From Solibacillus sp. FSL K6-1523 (lineage in GTDB: Bacteria > Bacillota > Bacilli > Bacillales_A > Planococcaceae): a DNA stretch of 64,000 nucleotides. Position 1 is the first letter of the stretch, and each line of letters starts with the position of its first letter. This document shows, in pieces, positions 1 through 9,135 of this stretch. The stretch covers positions 794,001-858,000 of the forward strand of contig NZ_JBBOSU010000001.1 in the NCBI RefSeq assembly GCF_038005225.1. The letters run 5' to 3'. The notes beneath the pieces are model-generated. The model was not told the DNA's origin. It did no database searches and saw nothing but the letters and a program-made list of their open reading frames with translations. The position numbers were made by a program, and so were the translations under genes.

Positions 1-105
1 TGAAACAGTTATTATTCTATGATAAAGTAATATACGTGAAATAAATCACATAACAAACATACACCCCTTTGTTTGAACGTGAACATTTCTCCCATCCCCT
101 TTGTG

Positions 106-148
106 AAAAAGAGACACCCTATCGTCGAGGATAGTGGTGTCTCTTTTG
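106..148. terminator. Strong bidirectional hairpin terminator
   Basis: Long near-perfect inverted repeat whose arms read AAAGAGACACC and GGTGTCTCTTT, with A and T runs on the two sides, so it can stop transcription in both directions. It probably ends a gene lying left of the window. I see no gene in positions 1-320. Confidence 0.8.
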
Positions 149-171
149 TTTTGAAAAAATGAAAACATATG

Positions 172-210
172 AAAAAAACAGCTCCCCCCTATTAAAAGGA
201 GTTAGCTGTT
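172..210 (-). terminator. Terminator of the spxH-yjbI transcript
   Basis: Arms AACAGCT and AGCTGTT, plus an inner CTCC/GGAG pairing, form a hairpin. On the minus strand it is followed by a run of T (A run at 172-178 on the plus strand). It lies about 110 bases beyond the stop codon of spxH. Confidence 0.75.
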
Positions 211-320
211 AGAATAAATAATTATATAAGAGCGGAACACATGGTTAACATCTTAACGCAAACTAGAAGTATAGCTGAAATAGGCGTAACTCTAAATAAA
301 AACTTGGTGGAAATATTGCC

Positions 321-1127
321 TTATCTTGCACGCCACATTGTAATATCGTCTGTCATAAGGCGCTCTACTTTTTGTTGAAGCATGCGCTTTTTTAATTCGC
401 GTTCTGCAGATGCTTCACTAATTGTATAAATTTCTGCAACTTCAGCTGTTGATAATGTGTTAAAACGGTCGAACAATTTTTCGAGTGGTGGGATAGGTTG
501 ACGGATTAACTCTTCTCCGAGCAACTCCTGCAAAATATGCTCATAAACTTCATAAGTATAAGATCCACTCACTTTTAAACCTTCATCCTCAATACGTTCA
601 TTGAAAAATACGATACTTGGAACTTCGTCAATTTCCATTTCATTTGTTAAGTGAAGATCGCATTGGAAAGAGCGAGCTGCTTCCTTTGAGCCGAAATCAG
701 TAGTGAATTCATTCATGTCTAGATTCACTTCATGAGCAACTTCAAGTAATGTTGCATGCGAATGAATATTACGCGTATTTAATGCAGCGATTTCTTGTAC
801 TTTGTTTAAATAGCGAAAGCCTGCTCGTTTACCTTGTAATTCAGCGGCTTTAATTGCGATAGATGGTAATGCTGGATGTGTAATATCCAATTCTGCTCCT
901 GAAACACACCCTTTAATACGGTTACTAATACTATTTAATGATGTAAGCTCCGTACTGAGAATATATCGACATGTAAAGTAATGTTCATACTCGACCTGTA
1001 ATTTGCGTAATGTACCTTGCATTGCTAAGGCTTCTGGGCAAAGTGGGTCGATAAAAATATATAACTCTATTGGCTTATTACATGTAGAAGGTGCGATTGA
1101 TTGTTGTAACAGTTGGACATTATTCAC
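321..1127 (-). CDS. spxH: ClpXP adapter SpxH (YjbH), DsbA/thioredoxin-like
   Basis: Adapter that in Bacillus and Staphylococcus presents the disulfide-stress regulator Spx to ClpXP; a cytosolic protein. The 268-residue length fits the family. The N-terminal thioredoxin-like motif reads FIDPLCPEA at about residues 25-33, so the second cysteine of the usual CxxC is missing. The C-terminal part, after about residue 200, is helical. The start is GTG at 1127 behind GGAGGGA, and it overlaps the globin stop by 4 bases, so the two genes are co-transcribed as in B. subtilis yjbI-yjbH. Identification rests on motif and gene order. Confidence 0.88.
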   Translation of the reverse strand: MNNVQLLQQSIAPSTCNKPIELYIFIDPLCPEALAMQGTLRKLQVEYEHYFTCRYILSTELTSLNSISNRIKGCVSGAELDITHPALPSIAIKAAELQGKRAGFRYLNKVQEIAALNTRNIHSHATLLEVAHEVNLDMNEFTTDFGSKEAARSFQCDLHLTNEMEIDEVPSIVFFNERIEDEGLKVSGSYTYEVYEHILQELLGEELIRQPIPPLEKLFDRFNTLSTAEVAEIYTISEASAERELKKRMLQQKVERLMTDDITMWRAR

Positions 1128-1522
1128 TCAAATCCCTCCTCATCATTCGGAGCGTTGACCATATGGTGAGCAGTTAATGCAAGGCGTTTGAAATAGACTT
1201 CGCGGAATTTACCGTCTAAGCCAACTTCATCCATTGCCTCAGCCATACATTCAAGCCATGCCTGTGCACGATCAGGTGTAATTTTAAAATGCATATGTCT
1301 AGCGCGCATCATTGGGTGACCATGTTCTTCTGTAAACAGATTAGGGCCTCCAAGATACTGCGTTTGAAATTGTATTTGTTTACGAATTGTTTCAGTTAAA
1401 TCTTCCGGAAAAATCGGAATAAGTAAAGGGTGCTTCGCCACTCGAGAGTAGAATGCGTTTAATAGTTCAGATAGCTTTTCAGCACCGAGTTCCTCGTAAG
1501 GAATCGTATAGTTTCGATTCAT
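1124..1522 (-). CDS. yjbI: Group II truncated hemoglobin YjbI
   Basis: Heme protein of the truncated globin family (132 residues), just upstream of spxH. The frame extends to 1555, but ATG at 1522 has AAAGGGG eight bases upstream and gives the usual family length, starting MNRNYT. Visible family features are the FQTQYLGGP segment and the HGHPMMRARH segment that carries the proximal histidine. The gene context links it to Spx and oxidative or nitrosative stress. Its exact role, such as O2 or NO handling, is not shown by sequence. Confidence 0.88.
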   Translation of the reverse strand: MNRNYTIPYEELGAEKLSELLNAFYSRVAKHPLLIPIFPEDLTETIRKQIQFQTQYLGGPNLFTEEHGHPMMRARHMHFKITPDRAQAWLECMAEAMDEVGLDGKFREVYFKRLALTAHHMVNAPNDEEGFE

Positions 1523-1589
1523 TAGTTTTACCCCTTTATGTCGTACTTCGACCATTGATCGAACAAACCATCCTTATGTAAAGGAAAAT

Positions 1590-1703
1590 TCAATTACGCC
1601 TTGGCGTAATTGCGTCCAGATTTTTTTCGAGCTTGCTCGAAAAGCTCCCCTAAAAATCTGTGACATCCGCCGGAGGCTTTAATTTGCTACGGCAAATTAA
1701 ATT
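1590..1703 (+). repeat. Modular palindromic element, copy R1
   Basis: Terminal palindrome T is at 1591-1612 (arms CAATTACGCC and GGCGTAATTG). The core holds the TTTCGAGC/GCTCGAAA hairpin and the conserved TCTGTGACATCCGCC stretch. It ends in a short palindrome (AATTTGC/GCAAATT) in the position of module C. T faces the yjbI start, 68 bases away on the minus strand. Confidence 0.9.
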
Positions 1704-1781
1704 TAGGCTATACAATTATTCTAGCAACGTATTTCTGTTTTCTCAAATAAAGTGCCCTAATAAAATTTAAAGTTCGTTCTT

Positions 1782-2555
1782 TTAAGCTTTGAAATAGCCT
1801 AATACCTTTGTTACATAATTTTGTGTTTCTTTAAATGGCGGGATTCCACCGTACTTTTTAACGTTCCCAGGTCCAGCATTATAGGCTGCAAGTGCTGTAG
1901 AAATGTCATTGTCAAATTGATCGAGCATTTGACGTAAATATTTTGCGCCGCCCATAATATTTTGTGTAGGGTTTTGACGATCTGTTACGCCCAAATATTT
2001 TGCAGTCGTTGGCATGAGTTGCATTAAACCAGACGCGCCAGCAGAACTCATGACATTCGGATTGAAATTCGATTCTTGTTTAATGACAGCCGCAATTAAC
2101 TTTTCTGGTAAATTATACGTTTCGGCAGCTTGAGTAATGACATCGCGATATTTTTCAGCATTTGCAAGCACATCTGCATAGGCTTGCTGTCCTGTATAGT
2201 CTGTCGTGTACGGCGCTAATGGTGATAATACATCGCTGTTACCGATATTTGGATTATTGGAAAATGTTCCAGAACTGTTCAATAAAAATGTGGCTAAATA
2301 GGGATTTGTAGAAACTCCCCCTGTCGTAGTCCCATTCGATTGAAGCGTCGATAACAAATCTTGAGAAGAATTGATTGTACCTAATTCGTTAAAAAGATTG
2401 GATGTGTTCGTTGATTGCTTTCTTAATAAATCCTCAATGAGCTCGGAAAATAGGGAGGAGCCTGAAGAAAGAGCGTTTGAATTCGTATCATTTTGAGTCG
2501 TTAAATTTTGCATGGATTGTAGCTCTAATAACGTTTTCATTGATGTAAGATCCAT
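1782..2555 (-). CDS. cwlQ: Lytic transglycosylase, SLT domain (CwlQ/YjbJ)
   Basis: Peptidoglycan-cleaving soluble lytic transglycosylase. The C-terminal 115 residues are a clear SLT domain: catalytic glutamate in IKQESNFNP, then SSAGASGLMQLMP, and AYNAGPGNV near the end. The first 130 residues are low-complexity Ser/Asn/Thr-rich linker with no signal peptide that I can see, so export would have to be non-classical, as discussed for its B. subtilis relative. Length 257. It belongs to the conserved yjbI-yjbK block. An ATG at codon 6 is an alternative start. Confidence 0.88.
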   Translation of the reverse strand: MDLTSMKTLLELQSMQNLTTQNDTNSNALSSGSSLFSELIEDLLRKQSTNTSNLFNELGTINSSQDLLSTLQSNGTTTGGVSTNPYLATFLLNSSGTFSNNPNIGNSDVLSPLAPYTTDYTGQQAYADVLANAEKYRDVITQAAETYNLPEKLIAAVIKQESNFNPNVMSSAGASGLMQLMPTTAKYLGVTDRQNPTQNIMGGAKYLRQMLDQFDNDISTALAAYNAGPGNVKKYGGIPPFKETQNYVTKVLGYFKA

Positions 2556-2562
2556 AAAACAC

Positions 2563-3150
2563 CTAACCTTTCTGATGGTGTAAAGCCGTCATAAAACGCG
2601 CGATTTTCTTCGGCGTGGGCTGAGGCTTTATGTCATATTTTAGCAAAAACTGCGAGAAAATATTTTTTCCAAACGCTTCATCATTTGTTTCATATTCTAC
2701 CTCATAATCTTCACAGTGCAAATAAAAAGAATGATCAAAGACGAGGAGACCCCCTTCATAAGGTAATTCGACACGATCGGTTGTCAGTGTTCCAAAACAT
2801 TGCAAATCCTGCAAAGGCACTTGTAAATCTTGCAAACGTTCACGAATAGAGGGGGCTGGAAGTGATTGACCAGCTAGCATTTGTTCGGCTTGTTTCGTAT
2901 TTAATTGTTCCGTTGTCTCTAAATGTTGATGTTCCGCTGTTTTTTCTTTTAATGTACATTCGATATTTTCACTGACCGTTCGAATACGCAAGCCGCTGTG
3001 TAAATTTTTTAAGTGCTGTTCTGGTGTGTCGAAATAATGATTAACTTGTCGCTCGATTTGAGTGGCTTCTACGGAAAACTCAAGTAGCAGTCGTTCGTAT
3101 TGTTCTTTTGTTAGTAAATTTTTAAATTCAATTTCGATTTGTTGGCTCAT
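2563..3150 (-). CDS. yjbK: CYTH domain protein YjbK
   Basis: CYTH (CyaB/thiamine triphosphatase) fold protein of 195 residues. The signature EIEFKNLL sits at the N-terminus, and charged strands such as GLRIRTV, ECTLKEK and VEYET supply the acidic and basic residues of the triphosphate tunnel. The family hydrolyses or binds triphosphates with divalent metals, but the substrate of the Bacillus protein is unsettled. An AAGGA site precedes the ATG. It is eight bases upstream of cwlQ on the same strand and divergent from yjbL, as in B. subtilis, where the neighbour relQ makes (p)ppGpp. Confidence 0.88.
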   Translation of the reverse strand: MSQQIEIEFKNLLTKEQYERLLLEFSVEATQIERQVNHYFDTPEQHLKNLHSGLRIRTVSENIECTLKEKTAEHQHLETTEQLNTKQAEQMLAGQSLPAPSIRERLQDLQVPLQDLQCFGTLTTDRVELPYEGGLLVFDHSFYLHCEDYEVEYETNDEAFGKNIFSQFLLKYDIKPQPTPKKIARFMTALHHQKG

Positions 3151-3265
3151 TTATAATCATCCTTTTTATCATTTTGTTTTTCTTTTTTACTCGTTCGTTT
3201 TTCGCATCATACTATTCTATATGGTAAAATAAGAAGAGAATATTTTGAAAAAGGAGTAGTATTCA

Positions 3266-3658
3266 TTGCGTAAATTATATACAATTGAACGGTTTGAAAT
3301 AATCAATCAAGAACTACACTTTATTTTAAATGAAAAGGAACTACAGATACAATTAGAAGCAACGGGTCAAGTAATTGTGGATTCTGATAATGAGTCTTTT
3401 CTTTACATAGTCGAAGAAAACAATGCGTATAGTTACATAAGCTTTTCTAAGGAGCTATGGCCGCAATTATTGCAAATGATTTTAACGAAACAAACACCAT
3501 ATTTAACTTGGAATACTGGTCGAATCGAATTAACGAATTTTGTTGAAGAATTAAACATGTTATTATTTAATATTGAAGGAAATGGGAATTATGGGGAGTT
3601 ATTTGTAGCAGCAGTTGAACAACAATTTTCCCGATTTTTTGCCCTGAATGAAGTATAA
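3266..3658 (+). CDS. yjbL: YjbL (UPF0738 family)
   Basis: Uncharacterised small acidic protein of 130 residues conserved next to relQ in bacilli. It has no membrane segment and no catalytic motif that I recognise. The start is TTG at 3266 with AAGGAG nine bases upstream. It is divergent from yjbK and followed by relQ after 86 bases. Assignment rests on gene order and overall look; function unknown. Confidence 0.75.
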   Translation: MRKLYTIERFEIINQELHFILNEKELQIQLEATGQVIVDSDNESFLYIVEENNAYSYISFSKELWPQLLQMILTKQTPYLTWNTGRIELTNFVEELNMLLFNIEGNGNYGELFVAAVEQQFSRFFALNEV

Positions 3659-3744
3659 TTAACTGAACAAATAAGTAAACAAATGAACGTGGTTGATGAG
3701 GTAATAGGGAATTCTCTACTATTTCATGTTAGGAGGTTTTGTAG

Positions 3745-4425
3745 ATGGGACAATGGGATATTTTTTTAAGTCCATACAAACAAGCGGTGGACGAACTGAA
3801 GATAAAATTAAAAGGGATGCGATCACAATTTGGTATTACGAACGCGAATTCGCCAATTGAGTTTGTCACAGGAAGGGTAAAACCTTTAGCGAGTATTTAT
3901 GATAAATCACGTGCTAAAGCGCTACCATTCGAACCATCTGCACATTTAGGAAATGAGCTACAAGATATTGCAGGAATCCGTATTATGTGCCAGTTTGTTG
4001 ATGATATTGCGACAGTAACCGAGCTAATTCGTCAACGAGATGATCTGAAAGTTATTGAGGAAAAAGATTATATTTCAAATAGCAAACCAAGTGGTTACCG
4101 TTCGCATCATATGATTATCGAGTATCCAGTCGAAACGATACAAGGTCGCATTGTCGTCGTGGCAGAAATTCAAATTCGTACACTAGCGATGAATTTTTGG
4201 GCATCGATAGAGCATTCATTAAACTATAAATATAAAGGCGTATTTCCTGAAGAAATTAAAAATCGGCTACAAAGTGCTGCCGAGGCTGCTTTCCGCTTAG
4301 ATGAGGAAATGTCATCTATACGCAGTGAAATTCAAGATGCACAAGCCTATTTCAACGAATTTAAAGAAGTACCAAATCTAGCTATTCATACATCAACGGA
4401 TAAAAAGGAGCGTGGCAAAGAGTGA
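3745..4425 (+). CDS. relQ: Small alarmone synthetase RelQ (YjbM/SasB)
   Basis: Makes ppGpp and pppGpp from ATP and GDP or GTP. It is a synthetase-only protein of 226 residues with no hydrolase or regulatory domain. Visible motifs are [27 protein letters not shown] and [17 protein letters not shown], the last holding the catalytic strand and Mg-binding glutamate region. AGGAGG precedes the ATG. The last four bases overlap the NAD kinase start, so the two are translationally coupled, as in the conserved yjbM-yjbN pair. Confidence 0.93.
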   Translation: MGQWDIFLSPYKQAVDELKIKLKGMRSQFGITNANSPIEFVTGRVKPLASIYDKSRAKALPFEPSAHLGNELQDIAGIRIMCQFVDDIATVTELIRQRDDLKVIEEKDYISNSKPSGYRSHHMIIEYPVETIQGRIVVVAEIQIRTLAMNFWASIEHSLNYKYKGVFPEEIKNRLQSAAEAAFRLDEEMSSIRSEIQDAQAYFNEFKEVPNLAIHTSTDKKERGKE

Positions 4426-5216
4426 AATTTGCAGTTCAATCACGCCGAGATGACCAATCAAATGAATTGATGGAGCTCGCAAAATCATATTTAACAGAAT
4501 TTGGTTTAATCTTAGATGAAGAAGCCCCAGATATTGTCCTGTCAATCGGTGGAGATGGAACGTTATTGCACGCATTTCATCGCTATTCGAACCGTTTAGA
4601 TAAAACCGCATTTGTCGGAATTCATACAGGGCATTTAGGATTTTATGCTGATTGGAAGCCTTCAGAACTTGAAAAGCTTGTCCTGTCGATTGCGAAAAAA
4701 GAGTTTAATGTTGTTGAATATCCCCTTTTAGAAGTACAAGTGCACCGTAAACATTCAGAATCGAGCGTTTTTTTAGCATTAAATGAAGTAACGATTAAAT
4801 CACCAGATGTCACGCTTGTGATGGATGTCGAACTGAATGGGGACCATTTTGAACGCTTCCGAGGAGATGGCTTATGTGTTTCAACTCCATCTGGAAGTAC
4901 GGCTTATAACAAAGCGTTAGGTGGAGCCATTATACATCCAACATTGCAAGCTTTCCAAATTACAGAAATGGCGTCGATTAACAACCGCGTGTTCCGTACG
5001 GTAGGGTCTTCACTTGTATTGCCAGCGCACCATAACTGCGCATTGAAGCCGGTGAATGACCAACAATTTAATATGACAGTGGACCATATTAGCATGACTG
5101 AAACGGACGTGAAGTCAATTATGTTTAATGTGGCGAATGAACGTGTTCGTTTTGCGCGATTCCGTCCATTCCCGTTCTGGGAGCGCGTGCACGATTCATT
5201 TGTTGCGAATGAATAG
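4422..5216 (+). CDS. nadK: NAD kinase
   Basis: ATP (or polyphosphate) dependent phosphorylation of NAD to NADP. Diagnostic motifs are [10 protein letters not shown] at about residue 45, GHLGFYADW, then [18 protein letters not shown]. Length 264 is normal for the bacterial enzyme. The GTG start at 4422 overlaps relQ by four bases. The next gene, a pseudouridine synthase, begins 16 bases after the stop, so relQ-nadK-rlu form one operon. Confidence 0.94.
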   Translation: MKFAVQSRRDDQSNELMELAKSYLTEFGLILDEEAPDIVLSIGGDGTLLHAFHRYSNRLDKTAFVGIHTGHLGFYADWKPSELEKLVLSIAKKEFNVVEYPLLEVQVHRKHSESSVFLALNEVTIKSPDVTLVMDVELNGDHFERFRGDGLCVSTPSGSTAYNKALGGAIIHPTLQAFQITEMASINNRVFRTVGSSLVLPAHHNCALKPVNDQQFNMTVDHISMTETDVKSIMFNVANERVRFARFRPFPFWERVHDSFVANE

Positions 5217-5231
5217 AACGGACGGAGCCTT

Positions 5232-6119
5232 ATGGATAAAAGATATCAATTACAATTTACAGTACAAGAAGACGGTCAATTACTAAGAGATGCATTAGCG
5301 GGTTTTGGTATTTCAAAGCGCACATTAACCGCTGTTAAATTTGATGGTGGAGCTCTTTATGTAAATGGTGAGGAGCGCAATGTTCGGCATCCTTTGAACT
5401 GTGGAGATGTTGTGACAATTATTTTCCCACTAGAAGAAGTGAGTGAAGGGCTGTTAGCGGAATATGGTGAACTTGCTATTGTTTATGAGGATGAAGCATT
5501 ACTTGTCATTAATAAACCCGCTTACATGAGCACAATTCCTTCGAGGGAGCATCCGAGTGGAAGTGTTGCGAACTATGTGCGTGGTTATTTCGGGCAGCAA
5601 GGCATAGCATCAACGGTTCATATTGTTACACGTTTGGACCGCGATACGTCGGGTTTAATGATTATTGCCAAACATCGTCACATCCATCATTTACTGAGTG
5701 AGCAGCAAAAAAGCGAACAACTTCAGCGTGAGTATGAGGCGATTGTTGAAGGACAAGTTGAAGTAGTAAAACAGTCGATCAAAGCGCCGATTGGAAGAAA
5801 AGATACGAGCATTATTGAACGACAAGTAAGCGCAGATGGACAAGCTGCACATACTGATGTAATGGTTTTAAAGCATGGTGATAAAAATTCACATGTGCGA
5901 TTAAAGCTATACACAGGAAGAACGCATCAAATACGTGTTCATATGGCATATATTGGTCACCCATTAGTAGGAGATGACTTATATGGGGGCTGTCAGCAAG
6001 CATTAGATCGTCAAGCGCTTCATTGCGTATTTGTTCAATTTCCACATCCGCTTACAGGTGAAGTCATGACATTTGAAAGTCAATTACCCATCGATTTCAT
6101 TGCACTTCTAAATAATTGA
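5232..6119 (+). CDS. RluA-family pseudouridine synthase (YjbO)
   Basis: Uridine isomerase of the RluA/RluD family, 295 residues, acting on rRNA or tRNA; the exact target is not readable. An N-terminal S4-like RNA-binding region (LRDALAGFGISKRTL, VNGEERN) is followed by the catalytic domain with HIVTRLDRDTSGLMI, where the aspartate after the arginine is the catalytic residue, and GRTHQIRVHMAYIGHPL-type motif near residue 230. It is the last gene of the relQ operon and is followed by a terminator. Confidence 0.92.
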   Translation: MDKRYQLQFTVQEDGQLLRDALAGFGISKRTLTAVKFDGGALYVNGEERNVRHPLNCGDVVTIIFPLEEVSEGLLAEYGELAIVYEDEALLVINKPAYMSTIPSREHPSGSVANYVRGYFGQQGIASTVHIVTRLDRDTSGLMIIAKHRHIHHLLSEQQKSEQLQREYEAIVEGQVEVVKQSIKAPIGRKDTSIIERQVSADGQAAHTDVMVLKHGDKNSHVRLKLYTGRTHQIRVHMAYIGHPLVGDDLYGGCQQALDRQALHCVFVQFPHPLTGEVMTFESQLPIDFIALLNN

Positions 6120-6128
6120 TTATGCACA

Positions 6129-6163
6129 AACCACCATTTTTATTTTGTTGAATGGTGGTTTTA
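6129..6163 (+). terminator. Terminator of relQ-nadK-rlu
   Basis: ACCACCATT and AATGGTGGT arms separated by a short T-rich loop, followed by TTTTAT, start 10 bases after the last stop codon of the operon. Confidence 0.8.
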
Positions 6164-6334
6164 TAGTGGGAAAAAATAAAGCTGAATATGCGTTTCATGT
6201 GCTTAGCTAGCTTAAATAACCTACAATGTATTAGAAATGATATGGGCAAATCGAAATTGTTTTACCCATATGTACTTAAGCTCGCATAACATGTTAACTT
6301 GATTCTGCAAATTCATTTGTACCGTAAGCAGAGC

Positions 6335-6545
6335 GATAGGTACAGAAGTCTCCTACTTCTAAAAGTGGAGATTCAAACCTAGCTGAATTGGGGAACAAAG
6401 GCTAAACCCGTCACGTCCTGTGACAACGCCTTTGTGACCAACATCGTGTTGACCCAAGCCCCGGCGGATGTCACAGATTTTTTAGGGGAGTTTTTCGAGC
6501 GAGCTCGAAAAAATCTGGACGCAATTACGCCGAGGCGTAATTGAT
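6335..6545 (-). repeat. Modular palindromic element, copy R2
   Basis: Reading right to left, T lies at 6522-6543, then the core hairpin. A cloverleaf module follows at 6390-6462 (stems CAAAGGC/GCCTTTG at 6396/6428, GTCAC/GTGAC at 6410-6424, CAACA/TGTTG at 6439-6451). Next come a C-like GCTGAATT arm and an L hairpin at 6343-6374 (CAGAAGTCTCC with a matching GGAGA arm). T faces mgtE. The stretch 6164-6334 holds nothing else that I can identify. Confidence 0.88.
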
Positions 6546-6570
6546 TAATGCACCAATGGCAAAAAGTTAC

Positions 6571-6600
6571 TTGACGTGAGTCTACATTACGTACTAGAAT
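6571..6600 (+). promoter_or_regulatory. Sigma-A type promoter of mgtE
   Basis: TTGACG (6571-6576), an 18-base spacer, then TAGAAT (6595-6600). It lies between the R2 element and the mgtE ribosome binding site and predicts a short leader of about 30 bases, too short for an M-box magnesium riboswitch. Confidence 0.6.
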
Positions 6601-6637
6601 AATGCGTCATCAAAAAAACGAGAGGAGGGGAACAAGC

Positions 6638-8014
6638 ATGATAGAAGAAAAATCCACAAATATGGAAGCCCAATATGATAGAGAATTATTACGGATACTA
6701 TTAGTAGAAGAAAATATTGAAGTATTTCGTGAACATTTTTTAGTACTTCACCCGTATGATCAAGCCCAGTTTTATGAAGAGGTGGGACCAGACATACGAC
6801 AGATCATCTATCGCTTTTTATCCCCTCAAGAAATGGCAACCATTTTTGAAGCAATTGAGCTAGATGATGATGAATATGAAAGTTTCTTAAATGAGATGGA
6901 TACAGCATACGGTGCTGCGATGTTAAGCTTTATGTATGCGGATGATGCCGTTGACGTCTTAAATGAATTAGATAATGAACAACGTGAAAGCTATTTAGAA
7001 ATGATGGATAGCGAAACGGCTGAAGAGATTAATGAATTATTAGGTTACGAAGAATATACAGCGGGTGCCATTATGACAACAGAGTATGTTTCGATTTTAG
7101 AAACATCTACTGTGCGCTCGGCTATGGCTGTTCTCCGTAAAGAGGCACCAACTGCAGAAACGATTTATTATATATTTGTTGTCAATAATGCCCATCAATT
7201 AACGGGTGTTATGTCGTTACGTGATTTAATTATTGCCAATGAAGATACACTCATTCGTAACATTATGAGCGATCGTGTTGTATCGGTAAAAGTGACGGAT
7301 GATCAAGAAGGCATCGCGCTTATTATGAAAGATTATAACTTTTTAGCGATTCCCGTTATTAATGATAAACGTGAATTACAAGGAATTATTACAGTCGACG
7401 ATATTATTGATGTTATCGATGAAGAAGCTGAGGACGATTACTCCAAATTAGCGGGTATTTCGGATATGGATGATATCGATGCAGGTCCAATAAAAGCAGC
7501 TAGAAAACGATTGCCATGGCTTATTATTTTGTTATTTTTAGGAATGTTTACGTCCAGCTTAATGGGGATTTTTGAAGCGACATTGGATAAAGTGGCATTA
7601 CTTGCAACATTTATTCCGCTCATTTCAGGAACATCCGGAAATAGTGGCACACAAGCACTTGCTGTAGCTGTTCGTGGTATTGCAACAGGAGATATTGGTG
7701 GGAAAAGTAAGTTTAAGCTTGTTTTACGCGAGCTCGGCACAGGGGTCATTATGGGAATTGTAAGTGGTGCACTTGTTGTCGGTGTTATTTTTATTTGGAA
7801 ACAGTCTTTAATGATCGGATTATTAGTAGGCGCGGCTATTTGTTGCTCGATTATTGTGGCAACGCTAGCAGGATCATTTATCCCATTATTAATGCATAAA
7901 ATGGGGGTCGATCCAGCTGTTGCATCGGGGCCTTTTATTACAACATTAAATGATGTAACGAGTATTTTAATTTACTTAGGTTTAGCTTCTACGTTTATTA
8001 GTCAAATTATGTAA
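6638..8014 (+). CDS. mgtE: Magnesium transporter MgtE
   Basis: Mg2+ channel/transporter of 458 residues in the cell membrane. Order of parts: N-terminal helical acidic domain (about 20-125), two CBS domains (about 130-250), a connecting helix, then about five membrane segments from residue 300, including the pore-type SGTSGNSGTQ motif and DPAVASGPF. The acidic N and CBS domains sense Mg2+ in the family. ATG at 6638 has AGGAGGGG just upstream; an earlier ATG at 6602 lacks a site. I see no leader long enough for a magnesium riboswitch. Confidence 0.92.
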   Translation: MIEEKSTNMEAQYDRELLRILLVEENIEVFREHFLVLHPYDQAQFYEEVGPDIRQIIYRFLSPQEMATIFEAIELDDDEYESFLNEMDTAYGAAMLSFMYADDAVDVLNELDNEQRESYLEMMDSETAEEINELLGYEEYTAGAIMTTEYVSILETSTVRSAMAVLRKEAPTAETIYYIFVVNNAHQLTGVMSLRDLIIANEDTLIRNIMSDRVVSVKVTDDQEGIALIMKDYNFLAIPVINDKRELQGIITVDDIIDVIDEEAEDDYSKLAGISDMDDIDAGPIKAARKRLPWLIILLFLGMFTSSLMGIFEATLDKVALLATFIPLISGTSGNSGTQALAVAVRGIATGDIGGKSKFKLVLRELGTGVIMGIVSGALVVGVIFIWKQSLMIGLLVGAAICCSIIVATLAGSFIPLLMHKMGVDPAVASGPFITTLNDVTSILIYLGLASTFISQIM

Positions 8015-8064
8015 CGAACAGGTTGGGTATCTATTGCATATTGTAAGAAAAAAGGATGTGTAAA

Positions 8065-8382
8065 GTGGAATTTCATCCGTTACTCTTTATTGATACGCCG
8101 AGTTTTTACCGCGAGTCGATTGAAGTTGAAGAAAGTACGTCTATTTACGAACTAATATCTACTCCCCCTAAAAAAATTCAAAACGCATTAATTGCAAAGC
8201 AACTTCATTTTTTTTCAAGACCCTCGAAAGACCCCCGACCTTTAATGATTGTTTTAAAGTCAGGTGAAAAAATTGTTGCCTCAATCGAACAGTTGAATGA
8301 ATGTGATGTAAAATTACAATGCTTTGATAGCGTACGAATCATTGATGGCAATGATATAGTAGCAATTTATAGTTCTTCATAA
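8065..8382 (+). CDS. Short CotO-like spore coat protein
   Basis: Protein of 105 residues starting at GTG 8065, with AAAGGA eight bases before; the ATG at 8056 is inside that site. Two short conserved-looking parts, an N-terminal PLLFIDTPSF and a C-terminal beta-rich stretch around LKSGEKIVASIEQL, recall the ends of CotO (YjbX). The gene sits head to head with the cotZ-type gene exactly as cotO does in B. subtilis. CotO is usually about twice as long, so this would be a form lacking the middle. Assignment mainly by position. Confidence 0.5.
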   Translation: MEFHPLLFIDTPSFYRESIEVEESTSIYELISTPPKKIQNALIAKQLHFFSRPSKDPRPLMIVLKSGEKIVASIEQLNECDVKLQCFDSVRIIDGNDIVAIYSSS

Positions 8383-8383
8383 A

Positions 8384-8417
8384 AAAATGGGAAGCCTTTG
8401 GTGGGGCTTCCCATTTT
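8384..8417. terminator. Bidirectional terminator between cotO-like and cotZ
   Basis: AAAAATGGGAAGCC and GGCTTCCCATTTTT form a 14-pair hairpin flanked by A and T runs, between two convergent genes. Confidence 0.85.
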
Positions 8418-8468
8418 TGCACGTTTAAGTGAAATATTTAATCATAAGTGAATGACTTTGGTTCGTGA

Positions 8469-8987
8469 TTAGTTACAAATTCCAAGATTTACGTCAGCGA
8501 TACATTGCACTGCACAGAAACAATCAAGATCAACCGTAATACAGCTATCTGATGGAGCAAAATGAACTACTTCACACACTTTACGCATGTTAATTTCACA
8601 ACCGTGGTCATGTAATAATTGTACAGGGTGCTTGCAATCGTCTAAAGGAATAAGTACACGTAATGTTGCACAGCAACTATCGAATACATCCTCTACGCGG
8701 AAATAAATTGATGTACAAACGTCGTCGCATTCCATTTCAGTCGAGCTAAATGTTGAGAAGAACGGACATCCTGATTTTGTCAATAGTGTAAATACACGCG
8801 TATCAGCAGAATGACGCGCTGGACTAACGATGCCTCCTAGTGGTTCTAAGAAACAGCTCGTTGTACAACCTGAACATTCATTTTGCGTTGCTGCATTTTG
8901 AATTTCTAGAATAGAGCGCACAACTTCACATACACAACCGCGTTTTGATGATTGACCACCAGATTCATTACCTCTTCCACATCCCAT
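8469..8987 (-). CDS. Spore coat/crust protein, CotY/CotZ (ExsY) family
   Basis: Cysteine-rich structural protein of the outermost spore layer, 172 residues. It has about 19 cysteines in pairs such as CVCEVVRSILEIQN, DSCCATLRVLIPL and CEVVHFAPSDSC, the pattern that lets CotZ/CotY/ExsY cross-link into sheets. ATG at 8987 follows GGAGGTGAAATTT; an ATG five codons upstream lies inside that site. The coat context and convergent cotO-like gene support it. Whether it corresponds to CotY or CotZ cannot be told. Expression late in the mother cell is expected from the family. Confidence 0.87.
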   Translation of the reverse strand: MGCGRGNESGGQSSKRGCVCEVVRSILEIQNAATQNECSGCTTSCFLEPLGGIVSPARHSADTRVFTLLTKSGCPFFSTFSSTEMECDDVCTSIYFRVEDVFDSCCATLRVLIPLDDCKHPVQLLHDHGCEINMRKVCEVVHFAPSDSCITVDLDCFCAVQCIADVNLGICN

Positions 8988-9075
8988 AAATTTCACCTCC
9001 ATTCAATCTTAAATTCTCTCTACAATATGACCAATGTGAAAAATGGCTCGGGCGATTGTATTGTTCTGTAGTTAA

Positions 9076-9106
9076 TGAATAAATAAAAATTGGAAAGGCA
9101 ATACTT
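9076..9106 (+). promoter_or_regulatory. Candidate sigma-G promoter of the lipoprotein-spoVA operon
   Basis: TGAATA (9076-9081), an 18-base spacer and AATACTT (9100-9106) resemble the forespore sigma-G pattern TGAATA-N17/18-CATACTA, as expected for spoVA genes. The match in the -10 box is partial. Confidence 0.4.
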
Positions 9107-9135
9107 TGATAAAAGATTTGAAAAGGGGGATCTCA

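Noticed and set aside
6120-6637. M-box magnesium riboswitch before mgtE
   Set aside because: The promoter at 6571-6600 leaves a leader of about 30 bases, and the sequence further up is element R2.
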